From positions 103,719-167,718 of the forward strand of contig NZ_PPTR01000004.1 in assembly GCF_003339845.1 (NCBI RefSeq): a stretch of DNA of 64,000 nt. Reading direction: 5' to 3'. The DNA comes from Gordonibacter sp. 28C (GTDB taxonomy: Bacteria > Actinomycetota > Coriobacteriia > Coriobacteriales > Eggerthellaceae). Made by a program: the position numbers and the translations under genes. This document shows, piece after piece, positions 49,681 through 58,418 of the stretch (position 1 is its first letter; every line of letters begins with the position of its first letter). The notes beneath the pieces are model-generated. The model was given only the letters and a program-made list of their open reading frames with translations. It ran no database searches and was not told the origin of the DNA.

Positions 49681-49753
49681 GGTTCCCGTTCGGGAACCCC
49701 ATGGGCCGCCGGACCGCATTGCGGGACGGCGGCCCTATGATTTTGGGTATCAG
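49681..49753 (+). promoter_or_regulatory. Double hairpin and cassette boundary
   Basis: GGTTCCCGTTCGGGAACC (49681-49698) is a perfect palindrome that starts three bases after the stop. GGGCCGCCG and CGGCGGCCC (49703-49735) form a second hairpin. TATCAG (49748-49753) is a possible -10, 48 bases before the ATG at 49801. Confidence 0.5.
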
Positions 49754-49800
49754 AGTGCCGGCTCTCAAGCGCAGGCTTTCCCAGATTGGAGTGCATCGAT

Positions 49801-50109
49801 ATGGACGCAGACTGACGGAACGAGACGGATATCTTCAGATATACCGATGTGGAGTACACGCCCGACGGCCATTCCGAATTGTACCGCTGGGACGATTTCC
49901 TCGGAATCACGGGCGGACATGCCTACAGCGCCATGGCCATGCTCAGCGCGATCACGGGATGCAGGATCCAGGCCTACGGCACCGACACCCTCATCTATCG
50001 CGCTTCGCTCGGCAGCTCTGCGGCGGCGAAGCTCGCCGCGGGGGCGCTCGCGATGAAGGATCGCCTCAGCGGACGGGGTGACGCTGTCGAGATCGGCCGC
50101 CGTCTCTAG
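49801..50109 (+). pseudogene. Tail-bearing gene with an in-frame opal codon at position 5
   Basis: TTGGAG precedes an ATG at 49801 in the usual layout, but codon 5 is TGA (49813-49815). The same frame then stays open for 97 codons (RNETDIFRYTDVEYTPDG onward) and ends with a tail (SSAAAKLAAGALAMKDRL, then IGRRL). A GTG at 49849 could restart translation and give an 86-residue protein. Codon use downstream of the stop is coding. I infer a recent nonsense mutation or a gene now made from a secondary start. Confidence 0.5.
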
Positions 50110-50136
50110 CGGACCGGCTCGCGGAATGCGTTTTCG

Positions 50137-50167
50137 GCCCCGGGCCCTTTCGAGTCCGGGGCTTTTT
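50137..50167 (+). terminator. Intrinsic terminator
   Basis: GCCCCGG and CCGGGGC pair (50137-50143 and 50156-50162) and are followed by TTTTT. Confidence 0.8.
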
Positions 50168-50196
50168 GCGCGCAAGACCTCGGCGGGTCCGTCGGT

Positions 50197-50255
50197 TTCC
50201 CGTTCGGGAAATGGTGACCGTGGCTGCGGCTGGCGGCGATGCGGGCGGGTACTAT
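50197..50255 (+). promoter_or_regulatory. Cassette boundary
   Basis: TTCCCGTTCGGGAA (50197-50210), then GGCGGGTACTATC with TACTAT at 50250-50255, 62 bases before the ATG at 50317. Confidence 0.55.
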
Positions 50256-50316
50256 CGGCCTATAGCGGTGACCGGGTCGGTCCCGTGCCTTCCTTCTCAA
50301 CCGAAAGGACTTCTCC

Positions 50317-51252
50317 ATGGATCTCTTCATGCCCGCGGAACGCGTCCTCTACAACCGTTCCTATTACTTCTCCGATGAGGCGGTGGATGATTATAACGAA
50401 TATATAGCGGACCGAGACGGCGTCAATATCGATGTGGTGTCCTCCCTCGATTTCTTTATGAATGAGGTTTGGAAAGAGATCGATTACGCCATCGACAACG
50501 ACCTCTCCGACGAAATCTCCTGTTTCGATCGCATGCTGCGCGACTTGAAATGCGGCGGCGACCCGGAACACCCGACCGAGATCTCCGTGGTCGCCAAGGG
50601 GACGGTCGAGCGCTGGGACGAGCCTTCACGCGGGCTGGTCGTGGCCGACTCCCTGCTTTCCCTCGTATAGGGCACCGGCAGCGCGGATGCCCTCAAGGAT
50701 TGCCAAATCGACCGCCTCGTGGACACGAACGGCGAGTTCCATATCGAGGCCTCCCATCATGACGGCTCCGCTTATCTGGACGTCCGGCTCATCTCCGGGG
50801 TCTCGTACGATGCCAAGGGGTTCAAGCTCGGCGGCGAATATTATGCGCCCGGCAAAATGGACCTGGTCGATTTCTATATCCTCCTGGATAACCTCTACGA
50901 CTCACCCGATGTCGGACCATGCTCGCTGCCGCGTTTTTCGGAGCGCGCCTACGGCACGGCACGGGAGTCCTACCGCTTCAGGGAGACGACGTTCGATATC
51001 TACCAGGTTGCCGATTCCCTCGATCGGCCCTACATGGTGAAGATCTCGACGGGTGAAGGTGCCTGCAAGGATGCAGGACTCCGGTTCGCCTCCGTCGGCG
51101 AGGCCAAAGCGTGGTGCCATCGGTACTCCCTGCGCGAGCTCGCCGAGGACGAGAAGAAGCCCGAGCCGGCCGAGGCCGCCGCGACGGCGAAGATGGCGGC
51201 CGGGTGCTCTGGCGGGGACGGTGCCGGAGATGCCGGCGCGATCAAGCTGTAA
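50317..51252 (+). pseudogene. Tail-bearing gene split by an in-frame amber codon
   Basis: The frame opens at an ATG with AAAGGA upstream, reads 117 codons (MDLFMPAERVLYNRSYYFSD onward), meets TAG at 50668 and continues in the same frame for 194 more codons (GTGSADALKDCQIDRLVDTN onward) to a proper TAA. Sequence character is coding on both sides and the second part ends with a shared tail (AEAAATAKMAAGCSGGDG, then GAIKL). No ribosome site precedes a start just after the TAG; a GTG at 50719 is the first option. So this was one 311-residue protein. It may now be inactive, split, or made at low level by read-through. Confidence 0.6.
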
Positions 51253-51275
51253 AGCGATTTCGAAAGGATAGGGTC

Positions 51276-52394
51276 ATGGCTGAGAATCACGAGCCCGGCA
51301 AGTGGGATGCAGTCGTCTGCAGCGGATTTGCCGCCGTCAACGTCCTCTCCTCCACCAACGTCGAGGAGCTGGGCTGGGACTATACCGAAATGGAGCTCGA
51401 CCCCACCGGAACCTGCGGGCTCTTCGACGGCATGCTGCTCGACTGGGACGACGACACGCCCGAGGAGCGCCGCGAACACGAGGAATTCTTCCCCGATGCG
51501 TTCACGGTGGGCGCCCGCATCCTGGCCGATGACTGGGACCATGAGATCGGCAACGACGAGGTGCGTTCGCGCTGCTTCCTCATCATCGAGGATGCCGACC
51601 AGTTCACCGACCACGACACCGGGCGCGACTGGCTCTGCGAGAGCACCATGGCCGACTTCTCCGAGGCCGAGGCGATGACGTTCTTCCAGAACCTCACGCT
51701 CGTTGACTCCCAGGACATCGCGGAGCTCGGCGGGCGCCCGATCATCCCGTCCGCGGGACCCGAGGAATGCCGCGCGGCAGTGCTCGCCTTCAACCAGAAG
51801 ATGGTCGCCCGCCGTCGCGAACGCGGGCTGGACGACATGGCCGAGCCCGCTAGCGTAAAGAAGACCGTGGCGGCGCCGAAGCCCGTCATGCCGAAGATGG
51901 AACAGGTGGTCCACGGGCTCGGAAAGGTCGATTTTTCCGGGCTCGGATATGGCTGGGGAGCGCAGTATCCCGATTCGCTTTCCGTCGATGGCATCGGCAT
52001 CGATTACCCATCGGGCGAGCACAATGACATCCTGAACTTCTCCCCCATCACGCATGCCGTCGATGTGGTCGGCAGGAAGTTCTTCTGCCATGAGACGACT
52101 TTGAGGTATGACTGCAACGCGGATTCATGGTCCGGCGCCACTATTGGACCGGATTTCTGGACCTTCGACGGCGAGGAAGCCCGCGAGTTCGCCGAGAACA
52201 TCGGGTTCGACCTCCTGGCGGCCCGAGCGTGTGGGAATCTCGGCATCGATGCTCCGGGGCTCAAGGGGCGCGAAGCGCTCCCGATCCCGAAGGCCGTAGA
52301 TGTCGCACCCGAGCCCGGCGCACAAGCGGAGGCCGCGAAGGCCGCGGCGGCCAAGAAGGTGTCCGGCGAGGGCGGTGGCGGGAAGCATATCTAA
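51276..52394 (+). CDS. Accessory protein with tail ending GGGGKHI
   Basis: A 372-residue acidic protein with GAAAGGATAGGG before the ATG. Residues about 125-165 (FFQNLTLVDSQDIAELG) resemble the gene at 33 kb. A central Pro/Lys linker (about 195-210) separates two domains; the second has IGIDYPSGEHNDILNF. The tail is AEAAKAAAAKKVSGEGGGG, then KHI. The gene is followed at 14 bases by a textbook terminator. The function is unknown. Confidence 0.65.
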   Translation: MAENHEPGKWDAVVCSGFAAVNVLSSTNVEELGWDYTEMELDPTGTCGLFDGMLLDWDDDTPEERREHEEFFPDAFTVGARILADDWDHEIGNDEVRSRCFLIIEDADQFTDHDTGRDWLCESTMADFSEAEAMTFFQNLTLVDSQDIAELGGRPIIPSAGPEECRAAVLAFNQKMVARRRERGLDDMAEPASVKKTVAAPKPVMPKMEQVVHGLGKVDFSGLGYGWGAQYPDSLSVDGIGIDYPSGEHNDILNFSPITHAVDVVGRKFFCHETTLRYDCNADSWSGATIGPDFWTFDGEEAREFAENIGFDLLAARACGNLGIDAPGLKGREALPIPKAVDVAPEPGAQAEAAKAAAAKKVSGEGGGGKHI

Positions 52395-52407
52395 ATTCTA
52401 CTTGTTG

Positions 52408-52462
52408 CGCCCCTTCCCATTTGGGAAGGGGCGTTTTTGTTGCGGGGTGTTCTGGGTAGCAT
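52408..52462 (+). promoter_or_regulatory. Terminator and promoter of a cassette boundary
   Basis: CGCCCCTTCCC and GGGAAGGGGCG around ATTT (52408-52433), then TTTTT, form an intrinsic terminator. CTGGGTAGCATC with TAGCAT at 52457-52462 lies 42 bases before the ATG at 52504. Confidence 0.7.
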
Positions 52463-52503
52463 CTTCGGTGTATATGGCCTGCTTCTATCTGGGAGTTGAT
52501 GAC

Positions 52504-53403
52504 ATGGCTGCGAAACAATATGAACTCGATTCGAGCGTCCTTGATTGGTATAGGGGCTTCTGCCCGGACAACAGCTTCAATGTCGAGATCCGTCCCGATA
52601 TCACGTTTGCGGACGTCGTCGTGGGCATGTCGAACGGCATCATGCTCGATAGCCTCATCGGGTCCGATGACGAGGTATTCATGTATATCGTGTTCGTGAA
52701 GCTGGCTGAGATCACCGGAGAGAGCTTTCAAACTGTCTTCGATGTGTGGTGTGAGGCGCCGATGAATATCGATTGGGTCGACGAGGACGAACGTCGACTC
52801 GTCGCCGCCGCCGAGCGCGTGGTCGAATCCAGGTTCGAACCTATTTCCATCAGCGACATCGATTCCAACAAGGCCTTCGATATCGCGAACCGCGCGATGC
52901 TGGACGAGATCATGCCCTCCTGCGGCCCAATCGAATACGGCCTCGCGGAGCAAGTTCTTCCGAACCTCAACTGGGGTTCCGACACCGTCGCCACCGACGC
53001 CATCAACGAGTTCATCCGCAGGAACCGCGATGGGAAAATCGATCCCGAGGCCGTGCGTAGCCATGCCGCCGAGCTTTTCGCGGCCTGTCAGGTCCAGCTG
53101 GCGTTCACGCAGGCGGACTTCATTCTTCAAGCGTGCGGGGGCAAGATCGAGCCGGCGGAGGAAATGGAATTCTGCTCCGTCTATACGCCTCAACCTAATT
53201 TCCACCTGGATATCCTGGATGATTGCGTTAATGCTCTCCGCAATCCCGGCTTTTCGGCCGTCAAGGAGGCTGTCGCCGACATCGAGAAGCGGAGCAAAAC
53301 CGTAAACATTACCCCGATCGCTCCAACGGATGTCGCAGCGGCCAAGAAGGCCGCCAGCGCAAACGTCTCGACCGACGGCGATGCCGGCGGCAAGCATATC
53401 TAG
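52504..53403 (+). CDS. Accessory protein with tail ending GGKHI, paralogue of the next gene
   Basis: A 299-residue protein with GGGAG before the ATG; an in-frame ATG 30 bases upstream lacks a ribosome site. The first 90 residues (VLDWYRGFCPDNSFNVEIRP, then MLDSLIGSDDEVFMYIVFVK and TGESFQTVFDVW) align with the start of the next gene (IRDWYIRAFPSDQIGYRINP; TGVDYDAVYDLW). The remainder is helical. The tail is TDVAAAKKAASANVSTDG, then DAGGKHI. The function is unknown. Confidence 0.65.
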   Translation: MAAKQYELDSSVLDWYRGFCPDNSFNVEIRPDITFADVVVGMSNGIMLDSLIGSDDEVFMYIVFVKLAEITGESFQTVFDVWCEAPMNIDWVDEDERRLVAAAERVVESRFEPISISDIDSNKAFDIANRAMLDEIMPSCGPIEYGLAEQVLPNLNWGSDTVATDAINEFIRRNRDGKIDPEAVRSHAAELFAACQVQLAFTQADFILQACGGKIEPAEEMEFCSVYTPQPNFHLDILDDCVNALRNPGFSAVKEAVADIEKRSKTVNITPIAPTDVAAAKKAASANVSTDGDAGGKHI

Positions 53404-53433
53404 CTCGATCTGATTCACATTGCGGTCAGTTGG

Positions 53434-53488
53434 CGGCCCTTCCCGTTCGGGAAGGGCCGTTCTCGTTGATGCGCGATGCGGGTAGCAT
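53434..53488 (+). promoter_or_regulatory. Terminator and promoter of a cassette boundary
   Basis: CGGCCCTTCCCG and CGGGAAGGGCCG around TT (53434-53459), then TTCTC. GCGGGTAGCATC with TAGCAT at 53483-53488 lies 44 bases before the ATG at 53532. Confidence 0.65.
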
Positions 53489-53531
53489 CTTTGTCGTATC
53501 TGGCTGACCCTCTTTTTTTGGAGCTGGCGAA

Positions 53532-54752
53532 ATGAGCAAGCAGCATTTCAATTTCAAGTCTAGTATCCGCGATTGGTATATCCGGGCATTTCCATCCGAC
53601 CAGATCGGCTACAGGATCAACCCACTGGCCACCTTTGCCGGCGCCGTGAAATGCATGGCGGACGGAGGCGACATCTATAAGTATCTAGGCGTCGGGGACT
53701 CCCTGGTGCGCGAGAACGTATTCTCCAAGATCGCCGCCATCACGGGCGTGGACTACGATGCCGTATATGACCTTTGGCTTCATCATGACGAGGACGAGTG
53801 CAGCAGACTGGTCTTCCTCGGCGATCATCCGGACTGCGCCGTCGATCGCGACTGGCGGGAACAGTTCGATGAGGTGGCCTCCCCTTCCGAGCAAGTGCGC
53901 TATGACGAGATGCTTGCAGCCGAAGAGCATCGCAAGGCCGAGACGTTCGATTCGTTCATGGAGGTCAACGAGACCCCCATGGACGAGGTGCGAGGCGCCG
54001 GGATCGCGATGATGCTCATGCAGGGCATCGTTTTCGCCGAGATCGCAAGGAAGATCGATGGGCCGAGCGAAGAGCTGAACGAACGCATCGCGACCTTCAA
54101 CCGCGACCTCAAGCGCATCTACAGCGAACCGCTCCACAAGAAGGTGGAACAAATCGAGAGCCAGGTCGGAAAGCTGGAAGAGAAGGCGGCCATCTACGAT
54201 GAGATGCGCTATACCGCGGAACATACCGATCCGGCGGATATTCGCATCGCAGAGGGCAGTGCCAGCATGACCGGCGCCCTCATGGCCGCCGCGATGGCGA
54301 GCTACGACCTGTCATGCGGCCTTATCGACGATGAGCACATCGGGCGATACGGCGACGTCATCACCGCCCTCGAGGAGCGTATGGGCGTCGGTGCCGGAGC
54401 CCTCTCCGTGCAGACCGAGGCGGGCGAGCTCATCGCCAACGCCAGGGAGGACGGCATCAGCGTCGGCATCAACATTCCCGGCGGCAAGTGCGCGGATATC
54501 GCCTTCGTCGATGCGGACCCGGATGCCAACGACCTCTATCCGACGCCCGTCCGCGCCTTCACCTACAACGGCCGCGACGAGGAGCCCGATCACCGCACCG
54601 ACGTGCATCTCGATGGGGACATGGTGCTCGAGGGGCAGTTGACTGCCGAGGCCCCTGCACATTTGCCCGGCGACGTCGCCGCGGCTGCCAAGGAGGCCGC
54701 CGCCAAGAGCGTCAAGCCCGATGCCGTCGGCGCCGACGGCATCAAGCACTAG
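53532..54752 (+). CDS. Two-domain accessory protein with tail ending DGIKH
   Basis: A 406-residue protein with TTGGAG before the ATG. Domain 1 (residues about 1-95) is shared with the gene before it. A helical coiled region spans about 150-240 (VEQIESQVGKLEEKAAIYDE). Domain 2 (about 290-385: GELIANAREDGISVGINIPG, then TPVRAFTYNGRDEEPDHRTD) is almost the whole of the small gene at 56.5 kb. The tail is GDVAAAAKEAAAKSVKPDA, then DGIKH. It starts a four-gene operon. The modular sharing of domains shows recombination among the accessory genes. The function is unknown. Confidence 0.65.
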   Translation: MSKQHFNFKSSIRDWYIRAFPSDQIGYRINPLATFAGAVKCMADGGDIYKYLGVGDSLVRENVFSKIAAITGVDYDAVYDLWLHHDEDECSRLVFLGDHPDCAVDRDWREQFDEVASPSEQVRYDEMLAAEEHRKAETFDSFMEVNETPMDEVRGAGIAMMLMQGIVFAEIARKIDGPSEELNERIATFNRDLKRIYSEPLHKKVEQIESQVGKLEEKAAIYDEMRYTAEHTDPADIRIAEGSASMTGALMAAAMASYDLSCGLIDDEHIGRYGDVITALEERMGVGAGALSVQTEAGELIANAREDGISVGINIPGGKCADIAFVDADPDANDLYPTPVRAFTYNGRDEEPDHRTDVHLDGDMVLEGQLTAEAPAHLPGDVAAAAKEAAAKSVKPDAVGADGIKH

Positions 54753-54767
54753 GATGGAGGCATAGCC

Positions 54768-55727
54768 ATGGAAGAGACCTATCAGCTCATCGAGGGCTCG
54801 CCGACGCTGCGCGACCTGGACGCGGAGAACGGCTTCCTGTGGTGCCCGTTCGGGTGTATTGAGCGCCGGTATGACCGAGGTATCCTGATCAGCCGCAATG
54901 ATGACAGAAGCTACGATGTCAGGCTCGGAATCGGGTTCGACGGCCCCGAGTGCTTCGCGGCCGGGGGCTCCGATTGGTCCTGGATGGACATGGCGATGGA
55001 CTTTACCGTTGACCTCGCCTTCGCGGACGACATGGAGCTCAGTGACTGGATCTCAAGCGAGACTGTCGCCACCGGTGCCGCGTGGGCGCGGTGCTTCAAC
55101 CCGGATTGCGGTCCCGCCGACACGTTGGACGTCAAGGAAATCACTGCGGCGCTCAAGCGCTTCGAGAGCCCTTCGTATCTCGCGCGCGGGCCCATCGCCG
55201 ACATCGAGGACCTTGCGCTCGGATACTACTGGTGTCCCGATGCGGTCGATTCAGACCCATCCTATAACGGCTATCTCCTGAACGTGTTTTCCCGCTCCGG
55301 CCACGGCGGGCTCCCCTGCACGGCCTTCGAGCTCTTCGGCGGCGTCACGCTTAACGACGTGCCCTCCTTCGGACTCGATGACGGCTGGGACGGCTCGTGC
55401 CTCAACCGCCTCGATTGGTTCGAGGATGCCATCGGCATGGACGGCGACGGCGTCACCGCCGGCCTCGTCGCCGATGATCTGGATTCCATCAAATCGCTCA
55501 CCGCGCGCTGTCCCGCCTGGGTCGAGTGCTTTCCCTCTTACAGCGAGAAGGCGGCCCAGGGAGAGGACGATATCCTCAAGGCCGTGAAGCAGTTCCGAGT
55601 TGAAGCCAAAAGGACGAAGAAGGCGGCGGTTCCCGACCGCGTCCCGTTGATCCAATTCCTGGGCGCCAGGACCGCCGCGGCCAAGACCGGTGGCGGGAAC
55701 GATAGCGGCAACGGATTGCATATCTAG
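54768..55727 (+). CDS. Accessory protein with tail ending NGLHI
   Basis: A 319-residue acidic protein, 15 bases after the previous gene, with GGATGGAGG before the ATG. It has many Trp, Tyr and Cys residues (FLWCPFGCIERRYDRG; GYYWCPDAVDSD) in an otherwise Asp-rich sequence, with no recognised fold. The tail is GARTAAAKTGGGNDSGNG, then LHI. The function is unknown. Confidence 0.6.
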   Translation: MEETYQLIEGSPTLRDLDAENGFLWCPFGCIERRYDRGILISRNDDRSYDVRLGIGFDGPECFAAGGSDWSWMDMAMDFTVDLAFADDMELSDWISSETVATGAAWARCFNPDCGPADTLDVKEITAALKRFESPSYLARGPIADIEDLALGYYWCPDAVDSDPSYNGYLLNVFSRSGHGGLPCTAFELFGGVTLNDVPSFGLDDGWDGSCLNRLDWFEDAIGMDGDGVTAGLVADDLDSIKSLTARCPAWVECFPSYSEKAAQGEDDILKAVKQFRVEAKRTKKAAVPDRVPLIQFLGARTAAAKTGGGNDSGNGLHI

Positions 55728-55739
55728 GGGGCGAGGACT

Positions 55740-56483
55740 ATGGACTACTTCTCCCGTAAACCCGATTTCCCGACTTTCGAGGATATCTATATCGCCCGCG
55801 CGCAGGGCGCCATCGGGTTGGAGCGTCGCGAGGACGGGCTTGCCTGCCGCTTCGGCCAAGACGGTCCCGCCATCATGCTCCCCCAGGTCGCGTCCCAGGG
55901 TGATGGCGTTCGGGGACATGCCGTCTGCGACGACATCGTCGGGGCGCTGAAGGAGGACCCGGAGACCCGAGCCGCCGCGGCCGGGTGCCTGGACTCGTAT
56001 TTCACCGAGGTTGCGGAGCGCGCGCCCGTCGGCGAGACGTGCGGGAGCGATTGCCTTTTCGCATGCCATGTCGATATAGACGGCGTCTATGCGCAGCGCA
56101 CCGGGGACCCGGACGGGCTGCGCGCCTACTGCGACCCCATTGGGGTCGGCTGGAACTACGGCCCGATCTATTACTTCCCGCATGAGTCCGTCGAGCAGAT
56201 CGTCGGGCAGCTGTGCGAGGACGGGGACGACTTCCCCATCCTGTTCGACGGGGAGAACGTCATCGAGGCCTTCGACGGCTCGCCGGTGCATATGTCGGTG
56301 CCCGTCGAGGTGGATGGCGAGCGGGTGTGGACCTGCGGCTACGACTTCTGCTGGGGCGAGACCGTCGCCCCCGATTTCAGCCGCGCCAGGGGGCACTTCC
56401 CCGACGCCACCGTGGCCGCCTGGGCGGCGGCACGGAGCGTGAACGAATCTGATGGCAATTTGGGTATCAAGGAGCGTATGTAA
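55740..56483 (+). CDS. Acidic accessory protein without clear tail
   Basis: A 247-residue very acidic protein, 12 bases after the previous gene; its TAA overlaps the next ATG by one base. It contains a beta-rich region (SPVHMSVPVEVDGERVWTCG) and ends GNLGIKERM, lacking the Ala/Lys helix. The missing tail may be explained if its product works in complex with the tail-bearing product of the overlapping gene downstream. The function is unknown. Confidence 0.55.
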   Translation: MDYFSRKPDFPTFEDIYIARAQGAIGLERREDGLACRFGQDGPAIMLPQVASQGDGVRGHAVCDDIVGALKEDPETRAAAAGCLDSYFTEVAERAPVGETCGSDCLFACHVDIDGVYAQRTGDPDGLRAYCDPIGVGWNYGPIYYFPHESVEQIVGQLCEDGDDFPILFDGENVIEAFDGSPVHMSVPVEVDGERVWTCGYDFCWGETVAPDFSRARGHFPDATVAAWAAARSVNESDGNLGIKERM

Positions 56484-56878
56484 TGAACGAGCGCATTTCC
56501 GTAATGACCGATTTCGGCGAGCTGATCGCCACACCGTTCGCAGGCGGTATCAGCGTGGATATCAACCTGCCCGACGGGAAGGGCAGCGGACAGCTCGCCT
56601 TCATCGAGGCGGCGCCGGTTGAGCTTCAGGATGACTACCCGACGCCGGTGCATGTCTTCACCTACGACGGGCGCGACTCGGAACCGGTGCACCGGACCGA
56701 TGTCCATCTCGACGGGGAAGCCATGACGCTCGACCCCGTGAAGGGCGTGCCGGTGCATAACGACGCGCAAGCGCATGACGGTGATAGGCGTCCCGCAGAT
56801 CTCGCCAAGGCCGCGAGCGCGGCGGCGAACCGAACTGCCGGTTCGCATGCGGATGAGGCCGGCGGCATCAAGCACTAG
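56483..56878 (+). CDS. Small accessory protein, single-domain paralogue with tail
   Basis: A 131-residue protein, translationally coupled to the gene before it. Residues about 1-85 (GELIATPFAGGISVDINLPD, then TPVHVFTYDGRDSEPVHRTD) match domain 2 of the gene at 53.5 kb, including the FTY-GRD-EP-HRTDVHLDG string. The tail is ADLAKAASAAANRTAGSH, then GGIKH. This shows that the domain and the tail move together as a unit. The function is unknown. Confidence 0.65.
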   Translation: MNERISVMTDFGELIATPFAGGISVDINLPDGKGSGQLAFIEAAPVELQDDYPTPVHVFTYDGRDSEPVHRTDVHLDGEAMTLDPVKGVPVHNDAQAHDGDRRPADLAKAASAAANRTAGSHADEAGGIKH

Positions 56879-56896
56879 GGCGTCGATGCCCACCGG

Positions 56897-57232
56897 CTAA
56901 CGGGTCGTCTTTGCGGGATCGTCTCGGCGGCTGTCGGCTATGCCGGCGGCCGCCGATTTCTTTGCCGCGGCCGCGAGGGTGGCGGGAGATGTCTTCTCGA
57001 GGACGACGGCGACATTCCTGCGGGCCTGCTCGGCCCTCTCCAGGGCCTCCGCATACTTGGCCTCCGCGCGGCGCTTGGCGCCGTACAGATCCATGTACTT
57101 CGCTGCATTTGCCGTATAGTCTGGCGTCCGGTAGTCCAGTGCCGGCGGCGCGTCGATCGCCTGGAGCTCCGCCGGGCGCCATGTCAGGTTCTTCACGGTA
57201 TCCTCCAGGACGTCCAGAAACCTCGCGATCAT
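56897..57232 (-). CDS. Minus-strand small helical protein with AAAAKK tail
   Basis: A 111-residue protein; the ATG at 57232 has AGGGG upstream on the minus strand. Helical throughout (FLDVLEDTVKNLTWRPAELQ; KYAEALERAEQARRNVAVV). The tail is SPATLAAAAKKSAAAGIADS, then a basic DPAKTTR. It is convergent with the plus-strand operon. The tail on a minus-strand gene rules out read-through or shared leader effects as its cause. The function is unknown. Confidence 0.6.
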   Translation of the reverse strand: MIARFLDVLEDTVKNLTWRPAELQAIDAPPALDYRTPDYTANAAKYMDLYGAKRRAEAKYAEALERAEQARRNVAVVLEKTSPATLAAAAKKSAAAGIADSRRDDPAKTTR

Positions 57233-57352
57233 CTCGGCCCCTGGTGAGATATCCCTTTTGTCAAGACGAAAACGCAGGGAAAAACGAGCGGTACGCCCTG
57301 CTAGAGGCATCGCGATTCCGAAAGCCCACGAGGGCTCGCAAGGCGTCATTAA

Positions 57353-57415
57353 ATGTAACTAATTGATTTGCTATGTACCATTCATAATGGTACATTGATA
57401 ATTGTTTAGTTACAT
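57353..57415. promoter_or_regulatory. Nested palindromes: operator region of the first AbiE-like pair
   Basis: Inner perfect palindrome TGTACCATT-CAT-AATGGTACA (57374-57394) lies inside an outer inverted repeat, ATGTAACTAATT (57353-57364) and AATT...AGTTACAT (57400-57415). The DNA is AT-rich against a GC-rich background and starts 14 bases before the ATG at 57429. It fits binding by the winged-helix antitoxin. Confidence 0.7.
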
Positions 57416-57428
57416 GAGGAGGCAGGGC

Positions 57429-58418
57429 ATGAGGGAGTACGTCGAGAAGGCGCTGCACACAAAAGTCGATCGCGAGCCCGTCGACGTCTCGGGGCTCCCC
57501 CTCTACCTGAGGGGGCTGTACTCCCTGGAGCGGTGGACCGCCTTCGGCGTGCCGTTCGCCGTGGCCTCCCCCGTCGAAAGCCCGACGGTGAAGACCATGG
57601 CGAAGCACCGCGACGCCCTGGAGGCGGCCCTGGGGACCCCCGTGGCCTTCGCCCTCGAGGGCGCCACGGGCTACAGGGTCGGGCGCATGCTCGAGGCGGG
57701 CCTGCCCTTTATCGAGCCGAGCGGACAGGTATACCTGCCGTTCCTGGGAATCGCGCTGAGCAGCGGAAGGAGCCGCGCGCGCGGCAGGCGGCGGACAGAC
57801 GTTGGCGCGTTCTCGCCCCAGGCGCAGCGCCTCGCGCTCATGGCGCTCTACGGCGACCTCGACGGCGCCAGCGTCACCCAGGCGGCAGGCCTCCTCGGCG
57901 CGGCGAAGATGACCGCCTCTCGCGCATTCGACGAGCTCGCGGCCGCCGACCCCTCGATCGTCGCCGCCGAGGGGCGGCGGCGGGTGCTGCGCCCCGGCAG
58001 GGACAAGATGGCGCTGTGGCATCGCTTGAAGCCGCGCATGTCGAGCCCGGTCGCGAGGGAGCACCGCCTGGGCCGCGTGCCCGATGCGGAGCTTCCCCTT
58101 GGCGGGGTCTCGGCGCTGTGCGGACTCTCGATGCTGCAGGACGACCCCTGGCCGACTTTCGCCGCGACCAAAGCGCAGGAGCGCACCCTGGGGCTGGCGG
58201 CCGGCGCGCGCGACGCCGGCCTCGACGAGCCAGAGGATCCCGCGTGCGTGGTGCAGGTGCTGCGCTACGAGCCCGTGCCGGCGCCGGGATGCGCGGTCGA
58301 CCCGCTTTCGGCCATCCTGTCCCTTCCCGCCGACGAGAGGGACGACCCGCGCGTCGCGGGCGAGATCGAGAACGTATTGAACCGAGTGCTTGGAGGCGAT
58401 CATGAGGGGAATCGATAA
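57429..58418 (+). CDS. Winged-helix AbiEi-like antitoxin/regulator
   Basis: A 329-residue protein paired with the nucleotidyltransferase gene below. AGGAGG lies six bases before the ATG at 57429. Residues about 120-200 (FSPQAQRLALMALYGDLDGA, then TQAAGLLGAAKMTASRAFDE) form a MarR-like winged helix, and basic residues GRSRARGRRR precede it. The organisation, size and 17-base overlap with the partner fit AbiEi-type antitoxins that repress their own operon. The upstream nested palindrome is a likely binding site. The sequence is GC-rich like the host but has no shared tail. The family name is inferred mainly from the partner. Confidence 0.6.
   Translation: MREYVEKALHTKVDREPVDVSGLPLYLRGLYSLERWTAFGVPFAVASPVESPTVKTMAKHRDALEAALGTPVAFALEGATGYRVGRMLEAGLPFIEPSGQVYLPFLGIALSSGRSRARGRRRTDVGAFSPQAQRLALMALYGDLDGASVTQAAGLLGAAKMTASRAFDELAAADPSIVAAEGRRRVLRPGRDKMALWHRLKPRMSSPVAREHRLGRVPDAELPLGGVSALCGLSMLQDDPWPTFAATKAQERTLGLAAGARDAGLDEPEDPACVVQVLRYEPVPAPGCAVDPLSAILSLPADERDDPRVAGEIENVLNRVLGGDHEGNR

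Noticed and set aside
30936..50670. Reassignment of UAG to an amino acid
   Set aside because: Many intact genes in the window, such as tadA and tadB, end with TAG, and one of the interruptions is TGA, so a general recoding is not supported.
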